Assembly (NCBI GenBank): GCA_002706585.1
Contig: PALU01000036.1
Coordinates: 1-14,758, forward strand
Length of the DNA: 14,758 bases
Source of the DNA: Rickettsiales bacterium
Lineage (GTDB): Bacteria; Pseudomonadota; Alphaproteobacteria; TMED127
Reading direction: 5' to 3'
Part shown: positions 1 through 7,559 of the stretch, one piece after another
Layout of the letters: every line of letters begins with the position of its first letter
Numbering within the stretch: the first letter of the stretch is position 1
Made by a program: the position numbers and the translations under genes
Notes under the pieces: model-generated
The model's database searches: none
The model's input: the letters and a program-made list of their open reading frames with translations, nothing else
Told to the model about the DNA's origin: nothing

Positions 1-380
1 TTATTATAACCAATTTTGTATAAAACTTTTTTATCTCTTGAAAGCTTTACCAATTTTTTGGCTTGTTTATAAGTTGAAGCCATTGGCTTTTCAGTAAATA
101 CATTGATATTTTTCTTAATACAATCATGCGCTATCGGAGCTGTCATATTTCTTTTAGTTACAATTATAACCCCATCGAGTTCCTTCTCTTTTTTTAGAAG
201 TTCTTGATGAGTTTTATAAACTTTTTTAAATTTATATTTTTTTTTTATCAAACCTCTAAGCTTTTCCCTATCTTCTGCTAAAGCAACAAATTCACATTTT
301 TTGATTTTACTAAATGATTTTAAATGTCCAATTTGACCATTAAATCCTGCGCCAATAAATGCTAGTTTCAATTTTTTCAT
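1..380 (-). CDS. Gfo/Idh/MocA-family sugar oxidoreductase, N-terminal part (cut by window edge)
   Basis: About 126 residues are visible, starting at the ATG at 380-378 and running off the left edge; full family members are usually about 330-380 residues. The N-terminus has the Rossmann NAD(P)-binding motif GAGFNG at residues 10-15, an acidic residue (E36) at the end of the second strand, a VIIVTKR strand at 71-77, and the family hallmark EKPMA at 97-101, whose Lys is the conserved catalytic/binding lysine. Members oxidise or reduce NDP-sugars, sugar acids or inositols; in polysaccharide loci they often make 3-keto intermediates for amino sugars. The start overlaps the stop of the upstream glycosyltransferase by 4 bases (ATGA, 377-380), so the two are probably translationally coupled. 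The C-terminal substrate domain is outside the window, so the substrate cannot be guessed. Family call secure. Confidence 0.9.
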   Translation of the reverse strand, partial: MKKLKLAFIGAGFNGQIGHLKSFSKIKKCEFVALAEDREKLRGLIKKKYKFKKVYKTHQELLKKEKELDGVIIVTKRNMTAPIAHDCIKKNINVFTEKPMASTYKQAKKLVKLSRDKKVLYKIGYN

Positions 381-1543
381 AAGAATAGCTTTTTGTTTTT
401 TTTGATAAAATATTCCGAAACATAAAGATTATTTGGTATCTTTTTTCCTGTATATTCAAGAAATTTTTTTCTAAATAAATTTTGATTTTTTATATTAAAA
501 TTTAATTTTTTTCTTAAAAGAAGGTCCATTTCTATCATTGCGTTATAGATCTCATCTGATGAATTATTTATAATTTTTAATTTAGCATTTTTATATTGAA
601 TTGATTTATTATACAAACCTACTGGTATATTTGAATGAGAATTCCTAAAATTAGGATCCATTAAACTTGAAAATGTAAGAAATTTATTAGTGGATAGATT
701 AAAAATTTTTTTAAAAATTACAATTATATTTCCTCTAAAACAATAAAGATTAGGTATATGATGCCAATTTATGTAAACAATTGGTTTTTGGTAATTAAGA
801 GCTAACATATCTGGACCAGATCCAGTACCAGCATAAAAATAACAATTTTTCATTAAAAGTAAATCATTATCCTCGGATCTAAAGTGAGATTGAGGATAAT
901 TAAAAATTTTTTTATTTGTAATTTTTTTATCTACAATAGAACCAAATCTCACAAATAGCTCACTATTTGAATATTTATTATATTTTTTTATTGCTTTTTC
1001 GTAAGTTGATAATTTTTCATTTCTATAATCGTGGTAGCTGAAATCCTCTAATGGATGTATCTTTTTTTTAAATGCAGAGTCTCTATTTGAGAACAAAATA
1101 TATTTTGAATTAATAATATTCTCTATTTTTTTATTATTTTTTTTTTTAATATTTGGTTCAAAAAAAATTTTTTTAATTTTTGATAATCTCTTAATTTGGT
1201 CTTTTTCCCAATTGTAATAAAGCCTAATATTTTTTTTTAAACCTACGCCACATCGAAAATAAATATAAAATATTAAATTTTCAAAAAAAGGGATATTTTT
1301 TTTATAAATAGAATTATATGCATGTAAAAAAATTTTGTAACTTAAATAAGGATTTTTTTTTCCTAGTAATTGACTTGGTATAAAAATAATTTTATTTAAC
1401 TTATTATTACAAGACTTAATATGCATAAAATTTATAAGATGACCCAAAAATCTAAAATCATGACAATAAAATTTATATTTTTGTTTAATAAAGATTCCTA
1501 AAAAGCTAAAAATTGAATACTTAAGTATTTTTTTTATAATCAT
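377..1543 (-). CDS. TIGR04372-like putative glycosyltransferase, short form (388 aa)
   Basis: Resembles the TIGR04372 family of putative glycosyltransferases found in surface-glycan loci. Landmarks are FSNRDSAF (151-158), HDYRNEKLSTYEKAI (171-185), VRFGS (198-202) and a Gly-rich block YAGTGSG (237-243) followed by LALNYQKPIVYIN (247-259), which looks like the nucleotide-sugar-binding C-terminal half of a GT-B fold. Near the C-terminus NNSSDEIYNAMIEM matches in pattern the NSSEEIDDAVREM of the plus-strand gene at 6132-7559, so the two are probably distant paralogues. The first 20 residues are Lys/Ile/Phe-rich and hydrophobic enough to touch the membrane; I see no cleavable signal. An AAGAAG sequence 6 bases before the ATG may be a weak ribosome site. 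It lies 62 bp downstream of the DUF4910 gene and overlaps the oxidoreductase start by 4 bases. Sugar donor and acceptor are unknown. Confidence 0.72.
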   Translation of the reverse strand: MIIKKILKYSIFSFLGIFIKQKYKFYCHDFRFLGHLINFMHIKSCNNKLNKIIFIPSQLLGKKNPYLSYKIFLHAYNSIYKKNIPFFENLIFYIYFRCGVGLKKNIRLYYNWEKDQIKRLSKIKKIFFEPNIKKKNNKKIENIINSKYILFSNRDSAFKKKIHPLEDFSYHDYRNEKLSTYEKAIKKYNKYSNSELFVRFGSIVDKKITNKKIFNYPQSHFRSEDNDLLLMKNCYFYAGTGSGPDMLALNYQKPIVYINWHHIPNLYCFRGNIIVIFKKIFNLSTNKFLTFSSLMDPNFRNSHSNIPVGLYNKSIQYKNAKLKIINNSSDEIYNAMIEMDLLLRKKLNFNIKNQNLFRKKFLEYTGKKIPNNLYVSEYFIKKNKKLFL

Positions 1544-1605
1544 ATAACTTCTTATAAATTTATCGGAAATATAAAATATTGTATAAATATAATATATTTT
1601 GATTT

Positions 1606-2904
1606 TTATTTATGAATTTTGATTAACTTCATTTTTTTTAAAAACTGAATTTTATCATTAATAAAAAAAATATCTTTTTTCAACATATTTGATAAATCTA
1701 TTAAATCAGTTTTTCCATCTGCATAAGCTATTATATTTGATAATATTTTATAAGATGGTTCAATTTTAGATCCGCCAAATGTATTCTTTAAATTTCTTTT
1801 ACTAAATTGTGGTTCACATTTATTACAAGAAATATAATTTCTATTTATTTCAAGAATTCTAATCGCCGTTTTTAAAAGATTATACCCTCCAAAAAGACCT
1901 TCAGGACTAATAAAAGAAAGATCATCTTTAGAGGAATGATATTCTTTATATTCTCCATATTTAGTTCTCATAAGTGAACAAAAAGGTAAATCTACGCCAG
2001 GACTTGAATATTGTCTTTCATCACTACCTCTATGTTCAAAAAAGTTAAATTTTTTATATTTTAACTTTAATGTCTGTAAAGCTTTGATACAGACTTTATC
2101 TGTAAGAGTTTTTTTAAATTTAGATTCTAAATATGAATAAGACTTGTTGTCTCCAATACAAGTTATATTAAAAGCTGCTATAACATTTTTTTTTAATTTA
2201 AATAAATTTTTTTTAATATAGATTATTGAACCAATAGTTTCTGGTATAAAAACAATTCTGTAAGTATAATATCTATTTTTCATACTATTAATCCATTTAA
2301 CAATAGCAGTAGTAACTATTGGTCCCGATAACTCATTATTACCTAAGGAAGGATGACATACATAAGTTGATAGAAAAACCTCTTTTTTTGATTGACCTGG
2401 GATTATTATTTCACCATAATTTAAATGTCCCTTAAATAATTTACTTTTTATTACAACATCTAATAATTCATTCCCTTTTTCTAAATTTCTTTTTTGAGCA
2501 TAATTCATACAAAACCCCCATGTTTTTTTATAATAGGAAGTTACATATGGGATTGCATCTGGGATTTTAGGATGAATATGTATGTTTCTTTTAAGCTCAT
2601 TAAACCTCATTTTTTTATTGATTGGCGCCGAATAACCAACGACATGCAAATTATTTTTTTTAAAATTTATGATTTTTTTTTTATTTTTTTTTATATATGC
2701 GTCTTTAATTTTCCATTCATATGGTACTTGCCAATCAAAATATCTACTACCAGATTTAACTTTGTATATTTTAAGATTTGCGTTTATTTTCTTAATATAA
2801 TTAAGAGTAAACCTAACTCCTTCGCCTGTAATGCTTCTGCAAACAGGAAAAAGATCATTTGCCCATTTCCACATGTTTTTTTTTATCAGTCTGTCATCTA
2901 TCAT
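1606..2904 (-). CDS. DUF4910/DUF2172 M28-like zinc aminopeptidase-type protein with C-terminal winged helix
   Basis: Recognised from the N-terminal block LFPVCRSITGEGVRFTL (18-34) followed by SGSRYFDWQVPYEW (51-64), typical of DUF4910 proteins, which structurally resemble M28 zinc aminopeptidases. Candidate metal and catalytic positions are H184 in YVCHPSLGNNELSG (181-194), N190/E191 in the same loop, E222 in PETIGS, D295 in HRGSDERQYSSPG (291-303) and H323 in YHSSKDDL (322-329). Residues from about 380 on look like a small winged-helix domain. The length (432 aa) is normal for the family. An AGGA about 10 bases upstream of the ATG supports the start. Such genes recur in bacterial polysaccharide clusters, and their substrate there is not known to me: it could trim a peptide, or act as an amidase on a sugar amide. 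It lies 23 bp after the 62-aa gene in the same operon. Confidence 0.85.
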   Translation of the reverse strand: MIDDRLIKKNMWKWANDLFPVCRSITGEGVRFTLNYIKKINANLKIYKVKSGSRYFDWQVPYEWKIKDAYIKKNKKKIINFKKNNLHVVGYSAPINKKMRFNELKRNIHIHPKIPDAIPYVTSYYKKTWGFCMNYAQKRNLEKGNELLDVVIKSKLFKGHLNYGEIIIPGQSKKEVFLSTYVCHPSLGNNELSGPIVTTAIVKWINSMKNRYYTYRIVFIPETIGSIIYIKKNLFKLKKNVIAAFNITCIGDNKSYSYLESKFKKTLTDKVCIKALQTLKLKYKKFNFFEHRGSDERQYSSPGVDLPFCSLMRTKYGEYKEYHSSKDDLSFISPEGLFGGYNLLKTAIRILEINRNYISCNKCEPQFSKRNLKNTFGGSKIEPSYKILSNIIAYADGKTDLIDLSNMLKKDIFFINDKIQFLKKMKLIKIHK

Positions 2905-2927
2905 AAATAATTTTTCCTAAAAATTAC

Positions 2928-3116
2928 TCATTTTTTAGTTAGTTTTTTGGCAAGTAAACTTATTTTTTTATCTTCTTTATAAATTTCAGCTAATATTTTT
3001 GCTGCTTCTCTAGGTGAATACCTGTAAGCTAATCTTAGAATATCCATCCAATTTTTATTATTCTTTCCTCTAACTTTTTCAATATCATTTATAATTTGAT
3101 TATATTTTTTTTTCAT
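2928..3116 (-). CDS. Small helical protein of unknown function (62 aa)
   Basis: A 62-residue, Lys-rich (basic) protein with no Cys, signal peptide or transmembrane segment. Predicted by eye to be almost entirely helical: one helix over about residues 1-16 (IINDIEKVRGKNN at 8-20), a second around NWMDILRLAYRYSP (22-35), then REAAKILAEIYKEDKKIS (36-53) and a basic tail. It sits 3 bp after the cytidylyltransferase-aminotransferase fusion and 23 bp before the DUF4910 gene, so it is embedded in the operon and unlikely to be a chance frame. From memory, similar short proteins carrying a KNN-NWMDILRLA-like motif occur beside cytidylyltransferase or sialic-acid-type genes in other marine genomes; I cannot verify that here. 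It could be an accessory or assembly factor for the neighbouring enzyme. No clear Shine-Dalgarno sequence. No function is assigned. Confidence 0.75.
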   Translation of the reverse strand: MKKKYNQIINDIEKVRGKNNKNWMDILRLAYRYSPREAAKILAEIYKEDKKISLLAKKLTKK

Positions 3117-3119
3117 AAT

Positions 3120-5150
3120 TTAATTTAATCTTTTAAATCCATCATGGCAAACAGGTCCATCAAGAAAATTATCAACATTATCTAATCCTTTTTCAAATCT
3201 AGAAATTTGATAAAAGATTTTATCAAGATGTTCTATGTATTTATTTAAAATATCTTCATTATGTGACATACAGGAGTATAACGTATTTGTTGCCAAAAAA
3301 CCTTTTTTAAGCATTTCTTGAGTAATAAAAGTTTTATATTTTAAAAAATTCTTTGATACGATTACAAAACTTGCAAGCGCTGGTATTCCCAATATTCTAA
3401 TCTTAATTCCATTTCTTTTTGATATTTCAATCCACTTTTTTATAACTTTTTTTCCAAATCGAGTTATGTATTCCCATGATTTATTTTTTTTCATAATTTC
3501 TAAAGATTTTATTGCAGCCGCTGATCCTATTCTTTCTGTCCAAAAAGTACTACTTATGAAAGTATTTTGAGCTTCTTGCATTACTTCCTTTTTTCCTATT
3601 ACTGCTGTCACCGCATATCCATTTCCTAAAGCTTTTCCGAACATGGCTAAATCAGGAGTTACGTTATAAGTTAAATGTAGTCCTCCAAAATTTTCTCTGA
3701 AACCTGAAGAACACTCATCGAAAATTAAAATAATATTATTTTGAGTTGCTAATTTTCTTACTTTTTTCAAAAAATTATTAGTTGGTCTCTCAGATCTGCA
3801 CACTTCCATAAAAATAACACCAATGTCTTTATTTTTTTTTACAATATCTTTTAATTGATCAAAATTGTTATACATAAATGGTAATGTATTTTTTTTTAAA
3901 GATGTAGGAACTCCTTTAGGATTTAATCCAGGTAAAAGAAAGTCGTTAAGATTTTTTTTATTACTAATGTTTGTAGATAAATACCAATCGTGCCAACCGT
4001 GATATCCACAAATAGCTACTTTATCCTTTCCTGATGCCGCTCTTGCTATTCTTAATGCAATAGCATTTGCCTCACCACCAGATCTTGCAAATCTTACCAT
4101 AGAAGCCCATGGATGCATTTCTACTAAATTTTCAGCTAATGTTACTTCTTCAGGAGCATTCAAAGTAGATATATTTCCATCTCGAATAGTCTTACTTACT
4201 GCATTATCAACTTGCACATTTGAATAACCAAGAATATTAGTGCCAACACCCATTAGAGAAAAATCTGTATATTTTTTTTTATCTAAATCCCAAACATAAC
4301 ATCCTTTTGTTTTTGTAAAATATGATGGCCAAATATCTGGTGCAAATAATTCTGATTTTTTAGAGAGTAACATATTACCCCCGGGTATTAATTTTTTTGC
4401 TTTTATCCAAAGTTTTTGGCCCTTAGATAATTTCAAGCCATGGTTTCTCTTTAAATGACTATTATATTTAAAAATCGATGGTTTTTTATTTACTAACTTT
4501 AAAACTTTTTTCCAAGAGAATGCATAATTTTTAAAACTTTTAAAGATTCTCTTTAAGACTTCAAAATCTGCTTCTTCATCTATCGTCCATCTCAAATTAG
4601 AATAATTTACATTATTTTCTATATTTAATATTTTAAATTTATCATATTTATAAAAATAAGGAGTGACGTGTTCTCTATCCATAGGTGATTTACATTTTAA
4701 ATAAGCATTTTTGAGAGCTTTAAATGAAAAGATTTCAAGATCCATTCCATCAGGATATGTTGGTTTTAAACAGTTTGATATATAATCATGATTACTGTTT
4801 TGAAATTTCTTAATTATATTATCTACCAGCTCATGATCAACTAATGGACAATCCCCTGTAACCCTTAATATTACATTCGCTTTAAATTTTTTAGCAGCTT
4901 TATAATATCTATCCAACACATCATGTTTGCTACCTTTAAAAATTTCATAATTTAATTGCTTAACATGCTTTACTAATTTTTCATCAATCTTCTCTCTAGA
5001 AGTGGCAACAACAATTTTATCTAAGAATTTTGACCGCGAAAGTCTACTCAATAAAATTTCAATAATAGTTTTGTTGCCTATTTTTTTTAGTACTTTTTCA
5101 GGAAACCTTACTGAATCAACTCTTGCTTGAACAATTGCGATTATCTTCAT
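3120..5150 (-). CDS. Bifunctional SpsF-type cytidylyltransferase / class III (GSA-like) aminotransferase
   Basis: A 676-residue two-domain protein. Residues 1 to about 230 are an SpsF/CMP-KDO-synthetase-like nucleotidyltransferase: IIAIVQARVDSVRFPEKVL (3-21) is the NTP-binding loop, RVTGDCPLVD (96-105) carries the metal-binding Asp, and WTIDEEADFEVLKRI (188-202) is typical of this subgroup. Residues from about 240 to 676 are a PLP aminotransferase of fold-type I class III, closest in feel to glutamate-1-semialdehyde aminomutase: SGGEANAIALRIARA (357-371) binds phosphate, FDEC (477-480) holds the Asp that pairs with the PLP nitrogen, and K506 in FGKALGNGYA is the Schiff-base lysine. Both active sites look intact. 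The fusion implies that transamination and CMP-activation belong to one sugar pathway. A GGA eight bases before the ATG supports the start, which overlaps the aldo/keto reductase stop (ATGA). GSA-like but not expected to be heme biosynthesis, given the context. Confidence 0.9.
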   Translation of the reverse strand: MKIIAIVQARVDSVRFPEKVLKKIGNKTIIEILLSRLSRSKFLDKIVVATSREKIDEKLVKHVKQLNYEIFKGSKHDVLDRYYKAAKKFKANVILRVTGDCPLVDHELVDNIIKKFQNSNHDYISNCLKPTYPDGMDLEIFSFKALKNAYLKCKSPMDREHVTPYFYKYDKFKILNIENNVNYSNLRWTIDEEADFEVLKRIFKSFKNYAFSWKKVLKLVNKKPSIFKYNSHLKRNHGLKLSKGQKLWIKAKKLIPGGNMLLSKKSELFAPDIWPSYFTKTKGCYVWDLDKKKYTDFSLMGVGTNILGYSNVQVDNAVSKTIRDGNISTLNAPEEVTLAENLVEMHPWASMVRFARSGGEANAIALRIARAASGKDKVAICGYHGWHDWYLSTNISNKKNLNDFLLPGLNPKGVPTSLKKNTLPFMYNNFDQLKDIVKKNKDIGVIFMEVCRSERPTNNFLKKVRKLATQNNIILIFDECSSGFRENFGGLHLTYNVTPDLAMFGKALGNGYAVTAVIGKKEVMQEAQNTFISSTFWTERIGSAAAIKSLEIMKKNKSWEYITRFGKKVIKKWIEISKRNGIKIRILGIPALASFVIVSKNFLKYKTFITQEMLKKGFLATNTLYSCMSHNEDILNKYIEHLDKIFYQISRFEKGLDNVDNFLDGPVCHDGFKRLN

Positions 5151-6034
5151 ATTTTATTCCATCTAAATGGTTCTAAAATTCTCTGATCTTGAATATTAAC
5201 TTTTTTTACAATTTTGCTTAACTCTTTATTATCAACGTTTTTAAATTTTTTTTTAACAGAATTTAGAATTTCAATCAATTCAGTTGAATTATTAACTCCA
5301 ACAATAAATTTATCAATATATTTTTCCCTTTGAATAAAAGTCACACATAGATTTAATGCAGTTTTTTTATTTAAAACTAAGTCATCCCAAATTTTCCAAA
5401 TTTTTTTCCATTTATTAAAAAATTTTGGTCTAGATTTTCTTTCATATAATAATAATCCTTGTAAAAAAATTGACCTAGCCCAAACTTCAACTTTTTTTTC
5501 GTGGAGTCTTTTTAACCAACCAGAATTTTTTATTCTTCTATCAAATAAATTGTAAGGTACTTCAACTACATCAGGTTGATAATTTTTTAAAAAAAAATCA
5601 AGCTCTTTAAATGAATAAATAGAATATCCTATTTTTTTTATATATTTCTTTTTTTTTAACTCCTGTAAAGTACGATATGCAATTTGGCCCTTTTTATTTT
5701 TAAATTTTGTGGTTCTATGAAACAAAACTGTATCAATTTTTTTAATTTTTAATTTTTTTAGAGAATTAAAAAAAATATTCCTTACCCAACCAGCGATTTT
5801 ACTTGTATGAATGTTTGAAGGAATTTCAGGAATTTTTGTACAAATTTTAAAATTTTTTACACCATTTGAGCCCAAGATATTTTCACTTTCACCATAATTA
5901 TAAGCAGTATCTATTTGTCTTATTTTTTCTTTTTTACAAACATTTAATATTTTCTTGATCTCTTTTTCTTTAATTCTAAATTGTTTTAGACCATAATTTT
6001 GGCCAAAATTAGCTGTACCCAAAATAAGCTTCAT
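5147..6034 (-). CDS. Aldo/keto reductase (295 aa)
   Basis: NAD(P)H-dependent aldo/keto reductase with a TIM-barrel fold. The complete catalytic tetrad is visible: D42 and Y47 in IDTAYNYGES (41-50), K67 in CTKIP and H106 in LFHRT. The N-terminus MKLILGTANFGQNYG is the normal start of this subgroup, and IVGVNNSTELIEIL (244-257) is the usual C-terminal cofactor-binding region. I chose the ATG at 6034-6032. The frame stays open to an ATG at 6292, but those 86 extra residues are hydrophobic, low-complexity and antisense to the divergent gene, and a TATAAT-like -10 sits at 6067-6062, inside the extension. This is the first gene of the leftward operon, and its stop overlaps the start of the cytidylyltransferase-aminotransferase fusion. 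It probably reduces a carbonyl on the sugar that the fusion then aminates or activates; that role is inference. Confidence 0.9.
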   Translation of the reverse strand: MKLILGTANFGQNYGLKQFRIKEKEIKKILNVCKKEKIRQIDTAYNYGESENILGSNGVKNFKICTKIPEIPSNIHTSKIAGWVRNIFFNSLKKLKIKKIDTVLFHRTTKFKNKKGQIAYRTLQELKKKKYIKKIGYSIYSFKELDFFLKNYQPDVVEVPYNLFDRRIKNSGWLKRLHEKKVEVWARSIFLQGLLLYERKSRPKFFNKWKKIWKIWDDLVLNKKTALNLCVTFIQREKYIDKFIVGVNNSTELIEILNSVKKKFKNVDNKELSKIVKKVNIQDQRILEPFRWNKI

Positions 6035-6061
6035 TGATTTTTTAAAAAACTCAGATAAATC

Positions 6062-6067
6062 ATTATA
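6062..6067 (-). promoter_or_regulatory. Candidate -10 element for the aldo/keto reductase operon
   Basis: On the minus strand this reads TATAAT, a perfect sigma70-type -10, ending 27 bases before the aldo/keto reductase ATG at 6034. A convincing -35 is missing: the region 16-18 bp upstream reads only TTTAAAA-like. In DNA this AT-rich TATAAT occurs by chance, so the case rests mainly on position at the head of the operon and on the short distance to the chosen start. Confidence 0.4.
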
Positions 6068-6080
6068 TTTGAAAATATAA
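6063..6080. repeat. Perfect 8-bp-arm inverted repeat overlapping the candidate -10
   Basis: TTATATTT (6063-6070), spacer GA, AAATATAA (6073-6080): a perfect 18-bp dyad lying between the divergent aldo/keto reductase and glycosyltransferase genes and covering the minus-strand -10. It could be an operator or just AT-rich chance; the arms contain no G or C, which weakens the case. Confidence 0.4.
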
Positions 6081-6094
6081 CATTTTTTAAATTT

Positions 6095-6133
6095 AAAAAA
6101 TATAAAAAAATATAAAAAAATATAAAAAAATAT
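6095..6133. repeat. 10-bp tandem repeat of phased A7 tracts (unit TATAAAAAAA)
   Basis: Three exact copies of TATAAAAAAA occupy 6101-6130, flanked by six further matching A residues on the left and TAT on the right, so the period of 10 holds from 6095 to 6133. A-tracts repeated about once per helical turn are expected to bend DNA. The array lies directly upstream of, and runs into, the start codon of the plus-strand glycosyltransferase: that ATG (6132-6134) is the repeat's ATA with one base changed. Copy-number change by slippage would alter the leader length without touching the reading frame. Confidence 0.85.
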
Positions 6134-7559
6134 GAAAACAAAAATTTTATTACTTGTTAGATATTTAATGTTACACATACTTTTTATATTTAGTAAAATT
6201 TTTAATAAAAAAAAATGTAAATTATATTTAATAAAAATATTTTTTGTAAAAAAAAAAATTTTTTCCAATTTAATTAAAAAAAATGAGTTCATAAATTATC
6301 TCAAAAAAATTTATCCACAGGATTTTCAAATCAATTATTTGTATGCAATTAACTTCTTTGAAAATTGTAATAAGAAATTTCCAATACTGTTAGATAAATC
6401 TTGGAAACTTAGACAAAAATGGCTTTATAAAAAAAAAATAAAAAAATATGACATGGGAAATGTTGCAAAATCTACTATAGTTGGAAGTTTAGGTAATCAT
6501 TTTTATTTGGCAAATTGGTTACTAACTACCGAGTACAAATTAAACTCCTATAAAAAAACTGAAATTATTATTAACAAAAAAGATAAATTTTCAAACTCAG
6601 AGCTTTTTAATTATTTTAAACCAAAAATTAAATTAACTTATGATCACACTATAGGCAAAAAAGAAAAAGAGATAAAAGAACAATTAACAATTCCACTAGA
6701 CTACGCAATACCACTGCAAGATAATCTTGTTCAAATTCATATAGCAACAAATATAATTAATAATAAAAAAAGAATTAAAAATATTAATAAACCCATTTTT
6801 ACACTATCTAAAAAACATAAAAAAATTGGATATTCATATTTAAAAAAGATGGGATTAAATAAAAATGATTGGTTTGTTACATTACATGTAAGAGAAGGTT
6901 CATCAAAAAAGGATTATTACAAAGAGCGATTTAGGAATTCTGATATAAACAGCTATTTAAATGCAATAAAATTCATAACAGACAGAGGTGGGTATGTATT
7001 TAGAATGGGTGATAAGAATATGAGTAGTATGCCCAAATTAAAAAATGTTTTTAATTACGCTGCAAGTGCAGAAAAATCAGAAATACTTGATATATTTTTA
7101 GGTGCAAAATCTAAATTTTGTATTGCAACATCCTCGGGATACTATGTAATTCCATATATGTTTGGGGTCCCAATTCTTATGACAAACTCAATTTCTATTC
7201 TTGACTACTGGCTCTTAAGAGAAAATGATTATTTTTTACCAAGAAAAATTTTTTGTAAAAGAACAAACAAAAATTTAAAATTAAAACAGTCACTTAACTT
7301 ACCATATTCTCTAATTACAGGTGATCTTGATTATTATCTAAAAAAATTAGAAATTAAAATAATTCCTAATTCAAGTGAAGAAATTGATGATGCCGTTAGA
7401 GAGATGTTTAATTCATTATTGAATAGAAATAAAATTAAAAATGATAAATTAAATTTTTTATTTAAGAAAACTATGAACAAAACTATGAAAAATTATTCAA
7501 ATTTGAAACTTAATGCTCTAACTAAAATTCCAAAAAATTTTCTAAAGCATAATATCTGA
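6132..7559 (+). CDS. TIGR04372-like putative glycosyltransferase, long form (475 aa)
   Basis: The better of the two matches to the TIGR04372 putative glycosyltransferase family. Diagnostic blocks are LHVREGS (251-257), FRNSDINSYLNAIKFI (267-282), GYVFRMGD (287-294), EILDIFLGAKSKFCIATSSG (317-336) and FGVPILMTN (344-352), plus NSSEEIDDAVREM near the C-terminus. This pattern, an Arg near the middle, a Gly-rich SSG turn and a P-x-L-x-x-N strand, suits a GT-B-like transferase. Residues 1-40 are basic and hydrophobic and may contact the membrane. The only plus-strand gene between two minus-strand operons, it starts inside the A-tract repeat with no Shine-Dalgarno sequence, and its last 18 bases overlap the convergent SDR gene. 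Its composition is more A-rich than the enzymes around it, consistent with separate acquisition. Donor and acceptor unknown. Confidence 0.8.
   Translation: MKTKILLLVRYLMLHILFIFSKIFNKKKCKLYLIKIFFVKKKIFSNLIKKNEFINYLKKIYPQDFQINYLYAINFFENCNKKFPILLDKSWKLRQKWLYKKKIKKYDMGNVAKSTIVGSLGNHFYLANWLLTTEYKLNSYKKTEIIINKKDKFSNSELFNYFKPKIKLTYDHTIGKKEKEIKEQLTIPLDYAIPLQDNLVQIHIATNIINNKKRIKNINKPIFTLSKKHKKIGYSYLKKMGLNKNDWFVTLHVREGSSKKDYYKERFRNSDINSYLNAIKFITDRGGYVFRMGDKNMSSMPKLKNVFNYAASAEKSEILDIFLGAKSKFCIATSSGYYVIPYMFGVPILMTNSISILDYWLLRENDYFLPRKIFCKRTNKNLKLKQSLNLPYSLITGDLDYYLKKLEIKIIPNSSEEIDDAVREMFNSLLNRNKIKNDKLNFLFKKTMNKTMKNYSNLKLNALTKIPKNFLKHNI

Noticed and set aside
1544..1605. Possible internal promoter before the first glycosyltransferase
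   Set aside because: TATA-rich but without a definable -35/-10 pair; AT content alone explains it.
2494..2910. 138-codon open frame on the plus strand
   Set aside because: Antisense to the DUF4910 gene, whose conserved motifs fix the minus frame; its Phe/Ile-rich product is the mirror of Lys/Asn-rich coding sequence.
3120..5150. Heme-pathway glutamate-1-semialdehyde aminomutase (hemL)
   Set aside because: The GSA-like domain is fused to a sugar cytidylyltransferase inside a glycan operon, so a sugar aminotransferase is more likely.
6035..6292. 86-residue N-terminal extension of the aldo/keto reductase
   Set aside because: Low-complexity hydrophobic sequence overlapping the divergent glycosyltransferase and the candidate promoter; family proteins start at MKLILGTANFG (6034).
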